Source: Cherax quadricarinatus (taxonomy: Eukaryota; Arthropoda; Malacostraca; Decapoda; Parastacidae). Taken from it: a stretch of DNA of 64,000 bases. How positions within the stretch are numbered: position 1 is the stretch's first letter; every line of letters begins with the position of its first letter. Positions 45,703-55,880 of this stretch are shown in pieces. The position numbers and the translations under genes were made by a program. Under the pieces are notes generated by a model, which ran no database searches, was not told the origin of the DNA, and saw only the letters and a list, made by a program, of their open reading frames with translations. The stretch is from NCBI RefSeq assembly GCF_038502225.1, contig NC_091355.1, forward strand, positions 11,991,115 through 12,055,114, in the 5' to 3' direction.

Positions 45703-46000
45703 ATAAATTAGACACATGTGCAACACTTGGGTATCTTTAATGTGGAAACGTTTCGCCACACAGTGACTTCATTGGTCTAATACAAAGAAGAATGGTGAAG
45801 ATCAGAAGAAGTTTGAGGTAATCAGTCCCTCAGCCTGGAGTCGATGTAATCAGTCCATCAGTCTTTTCAAGAATGAGGGACTAATTACCTCAAACTCCTT
45901 CTGATCTTCACTATTCTTCTTTGCACTGAACTGATGAAGCCACTGTGTGGCGAAACGTTTCCAAAAAGATACCAGAGCGTTGCACATGTGTCTAATTTAT
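45703..46000. mobile_element. Fold-back element with ~130-bp inverted arms
   Basis: The left arm (about 45703-45835) starts ATAAATTAGACACATGTGCA; the right arm (about 45868-46000) ends with its complement. Arms also share GAAACGTTTCGCCACACAGT, AGAAGAATxGTGAAGATCAG and TTTGAGGTAAT(C/T)AGTCCCTC with a handful of differences. The ~30-bp centre is unique. The same sequence occurs as a single arm at 8890-9045. No coding capacity. Confidence 0.8.
45927..45963 (+). ncRNA. Hammerhead ribozyme-like motif (best copy)
   Basis: CTGATGA (45931-45937), one A, a 5-bp hairpin GCCAC-TGT-GTGGC (45939-45951), then GAAACGTT (45952-45959). Flanking TGAA/TCCA (45927-45930, 45960-45963) pair at 3 of 4 positions as stem I. 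In hammerhead grammar (CUGAUGA, stem II, GAAA, stem III, UH) stem III would be only AC/GU, as in minimal type I hammerheads. The extra A before stem II departs from the consensus. The left arm of the same fold-back (45741-45776, minus) carries a mutated version. Self-cleavage is untested. Confidence 0.4.
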
Positions 46001-46442
46001 CAACTTGTCGGTTCTCTGAACCATTTATCTACAACCGGAAGAAATGTTTTAGTTGAGACACAAATGCACGTATCGCCACTCGTGGATTCTGTCAGCATAG
46101 TTGCTGATCCCCTACATGTGTTGTATAGCTTATCTGTGTATCATAGTACCATCCATATGTTTTACATACACGACCCCTTTGCTGGGGTCTGGTGACTGTT
46201 TGTATGACGTCACAGGATGCGGCATGAGTGAGTGGGACACGCTACCTCGCTCTCAGTCCACGCATAGGTCTACCAGGCAACACACGGCAGGTTGAGCTCC
46301 CTTACCACAGTCTGACAATATATTATTACCATCCAACAAGTGTGTTTATCTTCAACCCTCGTTATCTCCTTTCGAACCCCAGGACAATTCTTCAGTTCTC
46401 ATTGTGTCTTAAGCCTCACATGGCGGAGCATTTTTCTTCAAA
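46001..46442. other. Unique spacer, no gene seen
   Basis: No repeats, no supported open frame. Confidence 0.5.
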
Positions 46443-46890
46443 GCATGTGTGTCTTGTACCGTCAACTTGTCAGGGCATGTGTGTCTTGTACCATCAACTT
46501 GTCAGGGCATGTGTGTCTTGTACCATCAACTTGTCAGGGCATGTGTGTCTTGTACCATCAACTTGTCAGGGCATGTGTATCTTGTGCCATCAACTTGTCA
46601 GGGCATGTGTGTCTTGTACCATCAATTTGTCAGGGCATGTGTGTCTTGTACCATCAACTTGTCAGGGCATGTGTGTCTTGTACCATCAACTTGTCAGGGC
46701 ATGTGTATCTTGTGCCATCAACTTGTCAGGGCATGTGTGTCTTGTACCATCAACTTGTCAGGGCATGTGTGTCTTGTACCATCAATTTGTCAGGGCATGT
46801 GTGTCTTGTACCATCAACTTGTCAGGGCATGTGTGTCTTGTACCATCAGCTTGTCAGGGCATGTGTGCCTTGTACCATCAACTTGTATCA
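46443..46890. repeat. 32-bp minisatellite, 14 copies
   Basis: Unit starts GCATGTGTGTCTTGTACCAT then CAACTTGTCAGG. The period was checked (46443, 46475). The double variant GTATCTTGTGCC occurs in two copies 128 bp (four units) apart. Open in all three plus frames; not coding. Confidence 0.95.
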
Positions 46891-47410
46891 GATTATAACT
46901 TAGAGCAGAAGCGAGGTGCCGGCGTCCAGGTACGTCCGGTACGCTGACACACCGTGACAACATCCTTCATCAGTCTTCAACACCAACTCACGGATATGGC
47001 TTATCAGAATCATGAGTCACATCACAGCTGAGTAGACCTGACGGGTCAGTAAATATGAGGGGTCGGAACTAGGGGTAAGTAGACCTAAGGGTTAGTATCC
47101 TGGATGACAGTCATGGTGGATAACAACCATGGCGGATGACAGCCATGGCGGATGACAGACTCTCCCTACCACTACAGCCAATTCATTTATAACAAGTATG
47201 AGATTTTCCACATGGAGGTGCTGGTGGAGGGACCGAGATAGAGGGGATGATGGAGGGGAGCACAGAGAGCGCGAGAGAGAAGTGACGATGGTGGGGTTGT
47301 AGGAGGGGTGTAAGTATAGGAGGAACTGTAGGGAGAAAGAAGTGCATGGAGAAGAATGAAACGGGAAGTTTGAGAGGGAAGAACCAATTTTCCCTTCTTT
47401 CCCTCTCTCA
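46891..47410. other. Spacer with a short GATGACAG repeat
   Basis: At ~47097-47160 there are four ~17-bp copies of CATGG(C/T)GGATGACAG(C). The remainder has no feature I can support. Confidence 0.6.
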
Positions 47411-47417
47411 CACACAC

Positions 47418-47532
<115 letters not shown>

Positions 47533-47690
47533 CATGTATATATTTGTATATAATGGCCAGGCCTGGAGGTACAGTGGAACCCCACAATTCTATCTCCATT
47601 GGGCTTCACTTTTCTATTTATAAGTGAGACGCTTAATAGTTCCTCGCTGATTAATGGTTCATTTTTTTAGAATTTTTGTAGCATCTGCCT

Positions 47691-48212
<522 letters not shown>

Positions 48213-48780
48213 GGTCGTACTGTTCAGTGCAAGTGTCGTATTGGTCACTACAAGTGTCGTACTGTTCAGTGCAAGTGTCGTACTGTTCAGTGCGAGTGTC
48301 GTATTGGTCACTACAAGTGTCGTACTGTTCAGTGCAAGTGTCGTACTGTTCAGTGCGAGTGTCGTATTGGTCACTACAAGTGTCGTTCTGTTCAGTCCAA
48401 GTGTCGTATTGGTCACTACAAGCGTCGTACTATTCAGTGCAAGTGTCGTATTGGTCACTACAAGCGTCGTACTATTCAGTGCAAGTGTCGTATTGGTCAC
48501 TACAAGCGTCGTACTGTTCAGTGCAAGTGTCGTATTGGTTACTACAAGTGTCGTAATATTCAGTGCAAGTGTCGTATTGGTCACTACAATTGTCGTACTG
48601 TTCAGTGCAAGTGTCGTATTGGTCAGTGCAAGTGTCGTACTGCTCAATACGAGTGTCGTACTGGTCAGTGCAAATGTCGTACTGGTCAGTGCAAGTGTCG
48701 TACTGGTCAGTGCAAATGTCGTACTGGTCAGTGCAAGTGTCGTACTTGTCACTGCGAGTGTCGTACTAGTCAGTGTAAGG
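48213..48780. repeat. 21-bp minisatellite, ~27 copies in two alternating types
   Basis: Types GCAAGTGTCGTACTGTTCAG(T) and ACAAGTGTCGTATTGGTCAC(T). Types alternate in the first two-thirds and are replaced by a TACTGGTCAGTGCAA(A/G)TG type at the right end. As 21 is divisible by 3, all three plus frames and at least one minus frame are open; one reads as a Cys/Lys/Arg heptad (CRTVQCK/CRIGHYK). No start context or flanking coding supports expression. Confidence 0.93.
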
Positions 48781-49200
48781 ATTATGTGTCATGCAAGGTC
48801 ATGTTAATGTAAGGGTCACGTGTCATGCAAGGTCATGTTAATGTAAGGGTCACGTGTCATGCAAGGTCGTTCTAATGAGCTGGGTCACTATGTGTCATGA
48901 AGTGGTACTAGTAAGTATGGGGGTCACTATGTATCATGGAAGGTCGTACTATGTTTGATCCATGGGTCAAGTTAGCCAGTATTAGGCTGAGATGGGCCGC
49001 GTTAGATCATGTTCGGTCTTCCATGGTAATGATAGGTTAAATTAATCCATTTTAGGTCTTGTTAAAACTATGTTGGGTCGTGCTGGAGTATGGTGGGTGG
49101 TTTTGGACCATGATGAGTCGTACTGAACCATGCTGGACCATTTTGGGTCGTGCTGAACCATGTTGGACCATACTGGGTCGTGCTGGACCATGTTGGATAT
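48781..49200. repeat. Two short tandem repeats (34-bp and ~30-bp)
   Basis: 48787-48870: three copies around GTCATGCAAGGTCATGTTAA plus TGTAAGGGTCACGT. 49073-49197: four ~30-bp copies around GGGTCGTGCTGAACCATG plus TTGGACCAT. Both are preceded and followed by diverged relatives. Confidence 0.8.
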
Positions 49201-49211
49201 AACATTTTACC

Positions 49212-50547
49212 ACACACTATGGAACACAACCCTAAACAACACAACCCTATACAACATAACACTACAACACAACCCTATACAACACACTATACAACACTAT
49301 ATAACATACCATACAACACAATACTATACAACACAACACTATACAACAATATACAGCACTACACAACACTATACAGCACAACATTATACAACACACTACA
49401 CAACACTATACAACACAACACTGCACAACACTATACAACACTGCACAACACTATACAACACAACACTATACAACACAACACTGCACAATACTGCAAACAC
49501 TATACAACACAACACTATACAACACAGCACTATACAACACAACACTATACAACACAACACTATACAACACAACACTATACAACACAACACTGCACAATAC
49601 TGCAAACACTATACAACACAACACTATACAGCACAACACTGCACAACACTATACAACACTGCACAATACTGCAAACACTATACAGCACATTATACAACAC
49701 AACATTACACAACACTATACAACAATACACAACACTATACAACACTATACAGCGCTACACAACACTACAACACAACACTATACAACACACAACACTATAC
49801 AACACTACATAACACAACACTACACAACACTATACAATACTATACAGCACTACTCAAAACTATACAGCACAACACTATACAACACTAAACACTACACAAC
49901 ACTATACAACACACAACACTATACAACACAACATTATACAACATAACACTATACAGCACAACACTATACAACACAACACAACACTAAACACTACACAACA
50001 CTATACAACACACAACACTATACAACACAACATTATACAACATAACACTATACAGCACACTATACAACACAACACTATACAACACAGCACTATACAACAC
50101 AGCACTATACAACACAACACTATACAACACAGCACTATACAACACAACACTATACAACACAACACTATACAACACAGCACTATACAACACAGCACTATAC
50201 AACACAACACTATACAACACAGCACTATACAACACAACACTATACAACACAACACTATACAATACTATACAGCACTACTCAACACTATACAGCATAACAC
50301 TATACAACACAACACAAGACTATACAACACAGCACTATACAACACAAGACTATACAACACAACACTATACAACACAACACTATACAACACAGCACTATAC
50401 AACACAACACTATACAACACAACACTATACAACACAACACTATACAACACAGCACTATACAACACAACACTATACAACACAGCACTATACAACACAACAC
50501 TATACAACACAGCACTATACAACACAACACTATACAACACTATACAA
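49212..50547. repeat. 15-bp AC-rich satellite (CACTATACAACACAA)
   Basis: Period 15 in the right part (50080-50530) with AACAC/AGCAC variants; irregular in the left part, where 5- and 10-bp indels are common. A ~100-bp block beginning AACACTAAACACTACACAAC is repeated at ~49882 and ~49981. Very low G on the plus strand. Confidence 0.95.
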
Positions 50548-50861
50548 GAGACTATGTATCTCCATATACATAAAAACTTGACAATCAACTTGACATTAAT
50601 TATGGAGCAGAACTGAGCTAGAGCAATACATTAACCACCTTTGTCCCAGCTGTATGTTATGCTAACTAGCACACCTTTGTCTACTTTTGATATGCAAATG
50701 AGGAGTTGGGTATGTCCATGAGTATTGGAGAGTAATGGCGAGTGATGAGTGGGGAGAGAGGTGATGGTGGAGCGATGAGTGGGAAGAGAGAGGGAAGGTG
50801 ATGGGGGGGGGGAGGGGTTCTGCCTGGTTGTACTGGTTGTTCACACCAAGGTAATCAATGT

Positions 50862-50865
<4 letters not shown>
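50548..50865. other. Spacer, no gene seen
   Basis: GA/GTG-rich around 50730-50815. No supported feature. Confidence 0.5.

Positions 50866-50948
<83 letters not shown>
50866..50948. repeat. (AT)n microsatellite, left of MITE 1
   Basis: About 83 bases of AT ending exactly at the terminal inverted repeat GTCGTGCCGAATA. Confidence 0.97.
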
Positions 50949-50951
<3 letters not shown>

Positions 50952-51336
50952 GTGCCGAATATGTAAAACTGGTCAATTATCAACAACTCATTTAAAATTA
51001 AGTTCTTTCTGAAATTTTCTCTTATACGTTTAAAGATATTTTTTTTTCATTAATGTTAATGTAAAAAAAATTAATTTTGCACCAAAAGTATCTTAGAAAA
51101 CTTACCTAACCTTATTATAACAAGCGCAATTTATTTTAGCCTAACCCAACTAAATATATTTTAGATTTGTTTACAATAATTTAATACTAAACAAACACAG
51201 TGAAATATATTCTTTTCGTTAGGTTCAGAATGATTTTGGCGAAATTATTGCATACACAAATTTTCACTTGTCCTATATGGCAAGATGAGCGTTGCTATTT
51301 AAGCCAAGATCGCAAGTTCTGCCTATTCGGAACGAC
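50949..51336 (+). mobile_element. MITE-like element in (AT)n, copy 1
   Basis: 388 bp. Left end GTCGTGCCGAATATGTAAAA, right end GCCTATTCGGAACGAC. The ends are inverted repeats over ~15 bp (GTCGTGCCGAATA against GTCGTTCCGAATA). AT-rich interior (TAGCCTAACCCAACTAAATA, TCGTTAGGTTCAGAATGATT), no frame. Flanked on both sides by (AT)n, consistent with a TA target. Confidence 0.82.
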
Positions 51337-51350
51337 ATATATATATATAT

Positions 51351-51735
51351 GTCGTGCCGAATATGTAAAACTGGTCAATTAGCAAGAACTCATTTAAAAT
51401 TAAGTCCTTTCTGAAATTTTCTTTTATACGTTTAAAGATATTTTTTTTTATTAATGTTAATGTAAAAATTTATAATTTTGCACCAAAATAATCTTAGAAA
51501 ACTTACCTAACCTTGTTATAACAAGAACAATTTATTTTAGCCTAACCCAACTAAATATATTTTAGATTTGTTTACAATAATTTAATATTAAACAAACACA
51601 GTGAAATATATTTTTTTTCGTTAGGTTCAAAATGATTTTGGCGAAATTATTGCATACACAAATTTTCGCTTGTCCTATATGGCAAGATGAGTGTTGCTAT
51701 TTAAGCCAAGATGGCAAATTCTGCCTATTCGGCAC

Positions 51736-51738
<3 letters not shown>
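51351..51738 (+). mobile_element. MITE-like element in (AT)n, copy 2
   Basis: 388 bp, same orientation, ~96% like copy 1 by eye. The right terminal repeat CCTATTCGGCACGAC is the exact complement of GTCGTGCCGAATAGG. Separated from copy 1 by only 14 bases of AT (51337-51350). Confidence 0.85.

Positions 51739-51810
<72 letters not shown>
51739..51810. repeat. (AT)n microsatellite between MITE copies 2 and 3
   Basis: 72 bases of pure AT bounded by terminal inverted repeats on both sides. Confidence 0.97.
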
Positions 51811-51813
<3 letters not shown>

Positions 51814-52088
51814 GTGCCGAATAGGTAAAACTGGTCAATTAGCAAGAACTCATTTAAAATTAAGTCCTTTCTAAAATTTTCTCTTATACGTTTCTCTGAT
51901 ACGATATATTTTTTTTTCATTTACGTTTACAATAATTTAATAATAAACAAACAAAATTAAATATATTTTTTTTCGTTAGGTTCAGAATAATTTTTGCGAA
52001 ATTATTGCATACACAAATTTTCGCTTGCCCTATTGGGCAAGAAGAGCGTTGCTAGTTAAGCCAAAATCGCAAGTTTTACTTATTCGGC
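51811..52088 (+). mobile_element. MITE-like element in (AT)n, copy 3 (internally deleted)
   Basis: 278 bp. Left end GTCGTGCCGAATAGGTAAAA is intact. About 110 bp of the interior is missing after ~51900, and the right end is cut at TTATTCGGC followed by ATATATATG. Confidence 0.8.
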
Positions 52089-52189
52089 ATATATATGTAT
52101 ACATTTGTATTTATTTAGTGTGGAACGTCAATTTTAGAATGAGTAGCTGAGTTCAATGTAAGAGACTGACAAATTGGATTTTATTTAGT

Positions 52190-52689
52190 GCGTACCTCCA
52201 GTAGATAATTAGTAGTACGAACCTCCAGTAACTGACTGGTAGTGAGTACCTCCAGTAGATAATTAGTAGTACGAACCTCCAGTAACTGACTGGTAGTACC
52301 TCCAGTAACTAATTAGTAGTACGAACCTCCAGTAACTGACTGGTAGTGAGTACCTCCAGTAGCTAATTAGTAGTACGAACCTCCAGTAACTGACTGGTAG
52401 TGAGTACCTCCAGTAACTAATTAGTAGTACGAACCTCCAGTAACTGACTGGTAGTGCGTACCTCCAGTAACTAATTAGTAGTACGAACCTCCAGTAACTG
52501 ACTGATAGTACCTCCAGCAACTAATTAGTAGTACGAACCTCCAGTAACTGACTGGTAGTGAGTACCTCCAGTAACTAATTAGTAGTACGAACCTCCAGTA
52601 ACTGACTGGTAGTGAGTACCTCCAGTAACTAATTAGTAGTACGAACCTCCAGTAACTGACTGGTAGTGAGTACCTCCAGTAACTGATTT
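52190..52689. repeat. 27-bp minisatellite organised as 54-bp dimers (left part)
   Basis: Alternating monomers TACCTCCAGTAACTAATTAG and GAACCTCCAGTAACTGACTG, each ~27 bp (ACCTCCA at 52564, 52591, 52618). The same monomer family resumes at 53038 beyond an inserted SINE. Confidence 0.92.
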
Positions 52690-52697
52690 GTCAGGTA

Positions 52698-53029
52698 CAT
52701 ACAAAACCATACCATGGGTGGGGTTAGAACCCGCGATCAGTCTTAAAACTCTAGGCTGTCATGTTGACGGCTTTGAGGGGACTTGAGCTAGAGTTCGTCA
52801 GGGCCAGGTTAGCGGGAGATTCGTCTGTAAAAACTTGCATTTGTGGTCACAGTGGTGCCTCTGCTAACCTTCCTATGGTGTAGAATTATACCTAGTTGGA
52901 TGAATCTTATTGTGGCTAGCTGGTCCAGTGGCTAACGCGACGGTCTGGAGTTTTGAGACTCTCTGATAGCGAGTTCTATCCCCGCCCGTGGTATGGTTTG
53001 TTTGCAATCGTGTCATTGCGATTTCGTGA
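52698..53029 (+). mobile_element. Composite tRNA-SINE inserted in the 27-bp array (third copy)
   Basis: Left half, minus: GATCGCGGGTTCTAACCCCA (B box region) and CCATGGTATGGTTTTG. The core is in inverted orientation relative to the other copies (GCATTTGTGGTCACAGTGG, 52840-52858). Right half, plus: A box TGGTCCAGTGGCTAACGCG (~52919-52937), GAGTTCTATCCCCGCCC and CGTGGTATGGTTTGTTTGCA. GTCAGGTA flanks it at 52690-52697 and 53030-53037, an 8-bp candidate target-site duplication. Confidence 0.78.
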
Positions 53030-53037
53030 GTCAGGTA

Positions 53038-53281
53038 AATACCTCCAGTAACTGATTGGTCAAGTAAATACCCCCAGTAACTGACTGGTATTGCGCACTT
53101 CCAGTAACTGATTGGTAGTGCGCACCTCCAGTAACTGATTGGTAGTGCGTAACTCCAGTAACTGATTGGTAGTGCGTAACTCCAGCAACAGATTGGTAGT
53201 GTACACTTCCAGTAACTGATTGGCAGTGCGCACCTCCAGTAACTGATTGGTAGTGCGCACCTCCAGTAACTGATTGGTCAA
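53038..53281. repeat. 27-bp minisatellite (right part, monomeric)
   Basis: About nine copies of CACCTCCAGTAACTGATTGG plus TAGTGCG. Unlike the left part there is no two-type alternation. Confidence 0.92.
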
Positions 53282-53485
53282 GTGAATAGTGTCTACGCCT
53301 CTTGCCTAGAATGGCCTGTACTCGTCAGCAAGTTGAGGTATTTATCTTATATTAGTCCGTCAGTGTATGTATATAGTTTTACCAGTTTTTTTCAGACTGG
53401 TATGACGCCACTGGTCATTGTTGCTCAGACGGGTCATGAGGTCAGGAAACACCTCAGGAGGGTGAACTGGGGTGAGAAAAAAATT
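53282..53485. other. Spacer, no gene seen
   Basis: No supported feature. Confidence 0.4.
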
Positions 53486-53645
53486 ATAACCCTAATTTTT
53501 AAAGGGGTGGAGCGGTAAGCCAGTGGAAGGCCTCGGTCAGATGACCAAAAACTCCAGCGACGGGTCATCATATGACTAAGACCAGAGTCAGGAAACACTT
53601 GTCGTGTTTCCTGACAAACCTGACCTAACCTAACCTTGGGTGACA
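53486..53645 (+). mobile_element. Unclassified dispersed element (copy 2) with a perfect hairpin
   Basis: TTTTTAAAGGGGTGGAGCGG, AGGCCTCGGTCAGATGACC and ATATGACTAAGACC match 43047-43330 in opposite orientation. It contains GTCAGGAAACAC (53587-53598) and GTGTTTCCTGAC (53604-53615), a perfect 12-bp stem with a 5-base loop, then CCTGACCTAACCTAACCTT. Confidence 0.6.
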
Positions 53646-53772
53646 GACTTTTCAGTAGGGATATTCTCAAGTTATTTTAGTGACGAACATTAAAGTTACG
53701 TAATTAAAATAGTTAATAATTAATAGTTTTTAAGATGCTTTTAAGAGGTGTCAAAGTAAATTTAAAATATAT

Positions 53773-53775
<3 letters not shown>

Positions 53776-53839
<64 letters not shown>

Positions 53840-54030
53840 TAATGGGTTGGCTATATCAGCCTGAGAGTTGCTAGAAGCAATTCTGATTGACCAGACAGTT
53901 AATAAGTAAATCTGGTCTCAGATCAGGCCTACGAGGATAATTCACAGGCATAAAATTTATATATACATTACATGACTACTACTACTACTACTACTATTAA
54001 TAATAATAATAATAATAATTAATAATAATA
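53776..54030. repeat. (AAT)n and (ACT)n microsatellites
   Basis: AAT repeats at 53776-53835 and 54000-54030; ACT repeats at ~53973-53995. Unique sequence lies between. Confidence 0.92.
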
Positions 54031-54269
54031 AAATGCAACTTGATACCACTGAGTATCTTTGCCTTACTTTTTTTCCTACTTTTAAATTGGACCCAATAGA
54101 CAAGCATTGCCTCATGTCTGCACAATATTAGAAAGAGAAAATCATCTCATTTGGAGCGCATACGCCGGTAATTACGTGCCGGGGAAGGTAATAAATCTAA
54201 ATTAGATTGGAGGCAAGATGGCCGACCTCAGACCAGTTTGTTTACAAAATCTGACAAGTGAGCATCAGG

Positions 54270-54790
54270 AAGCGTGAGAGGAGGGTTGATGGAGCAAGTC
54301 TGTGTGTAAAAGGAGAGAGGAGGAAACTGAAGGAAGAGGAGGAGGAGGAGAGTTGATGGAGCAAGTCTGTGTGCAGAAGGAGAGAGGGGGGAGCTGAAGG
54401 AAGAGGAGAAAGGTTGGAGTGAGAGTGTCGGGGGAGGGAGGAGGGAACTGATGGAGGAGGAGGAGGAGGAGGAGGAGGTTGATGGAAGGAGTGTATGTGA
54501 GAGGGAGAGAGGAGGGAACTGAAGGAAGAGGAGGGTTGATGGAGTGAGTGTATGTGTAGAAGGAGAGAGAGGTACTGAGGAAGAGGGGTGATAAAATGAG
54601 TCTCGGCTCCGTATGTGTAGGAGGTGAAGAGTAGGAAAGAAATAAAGGGAATGTAAGGGGATTTAGGAGAGAGAGCGAGAAGGGGGAAGGAAGGAGGAGT
54701 AGGCAAAGCAACTGAAAAAAAAACCGAGACAAAGAGATACGTGAAATAGGCAGTGAGGGAAAGAAGAGTGACATTGAAGGCAGAGGAAGA
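54270..54790. repeat. Purine-rich minisatellite, ~70-bp units
   Basis: Four or five diverged units with GTTGATGGAGCAAGTCTGTG, GAAGGAGAGAGGAGG and GAACTGAAGGAAGAGGAGG. Beyond 54600 only purine bias remains. Minus frames are Ser/Pro/Leu-rich artefacts. Confidence 0.8.
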
Positions 54791-54890
54791 AAGTGAGAGA
54801 TAGAGACAGCTTCCAAACACAGCTTCTCACTTTTCGTCAGAATTTCGCAAGGAAAATCTTTATGGATGACTTGATAACTCTATCTAGAGT

Positions 54891-55531
<641 letters not shown>

Positions 55532-55624
55532 TGGTTATCGTTTAAGTGATCTCACCGACTTCCACATATTAGTGTTTGCTGCCATGAACTCAGCATTCAC
55601 ATAGGCTTGAGCACTAGTCTCAAG

Positions 55625-55682
55625 TGAAGAGGCGGGGCCAAGAGCAGTGAATCGACCCCTGTAACCACAAATAGGTGAGCAC
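55625..55682 (+). mobile_element. LINE-A 3' terminus, isolated
   Basis: GTGAAGAGGCGGGGCCAAGA, CAGTGAATCGACCCCTG and AACCACAAATAGGTGAGCAC. Only ~58 bp of the 3' UTR survive, with no (AC)n after it. Confidence 0.8.
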
Positions 55683-55880
55683 TTGTGGGCACGGTGACAC
55701 CCGAAGACTTCTCGTAGGAGTATTTTTACGCATGAATATTCGTTCGTTGATTCCTTAGCCAATGATTCACTACAGTCTTGACATGTAATTTTTATATAAA
55801 TTAGACACAGCAAAACTAAATCCCTTTTTAGTCCCGCTGGTTCAAAGTTATTGGTTACAAAGTTGGGATTACATTTTTGT

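Noticed and set aside
53599..53640. Telomere (CCTAA)n end
   Set aside because: Only about three imperfect units inside a dispersed element; far too short for a telomere.
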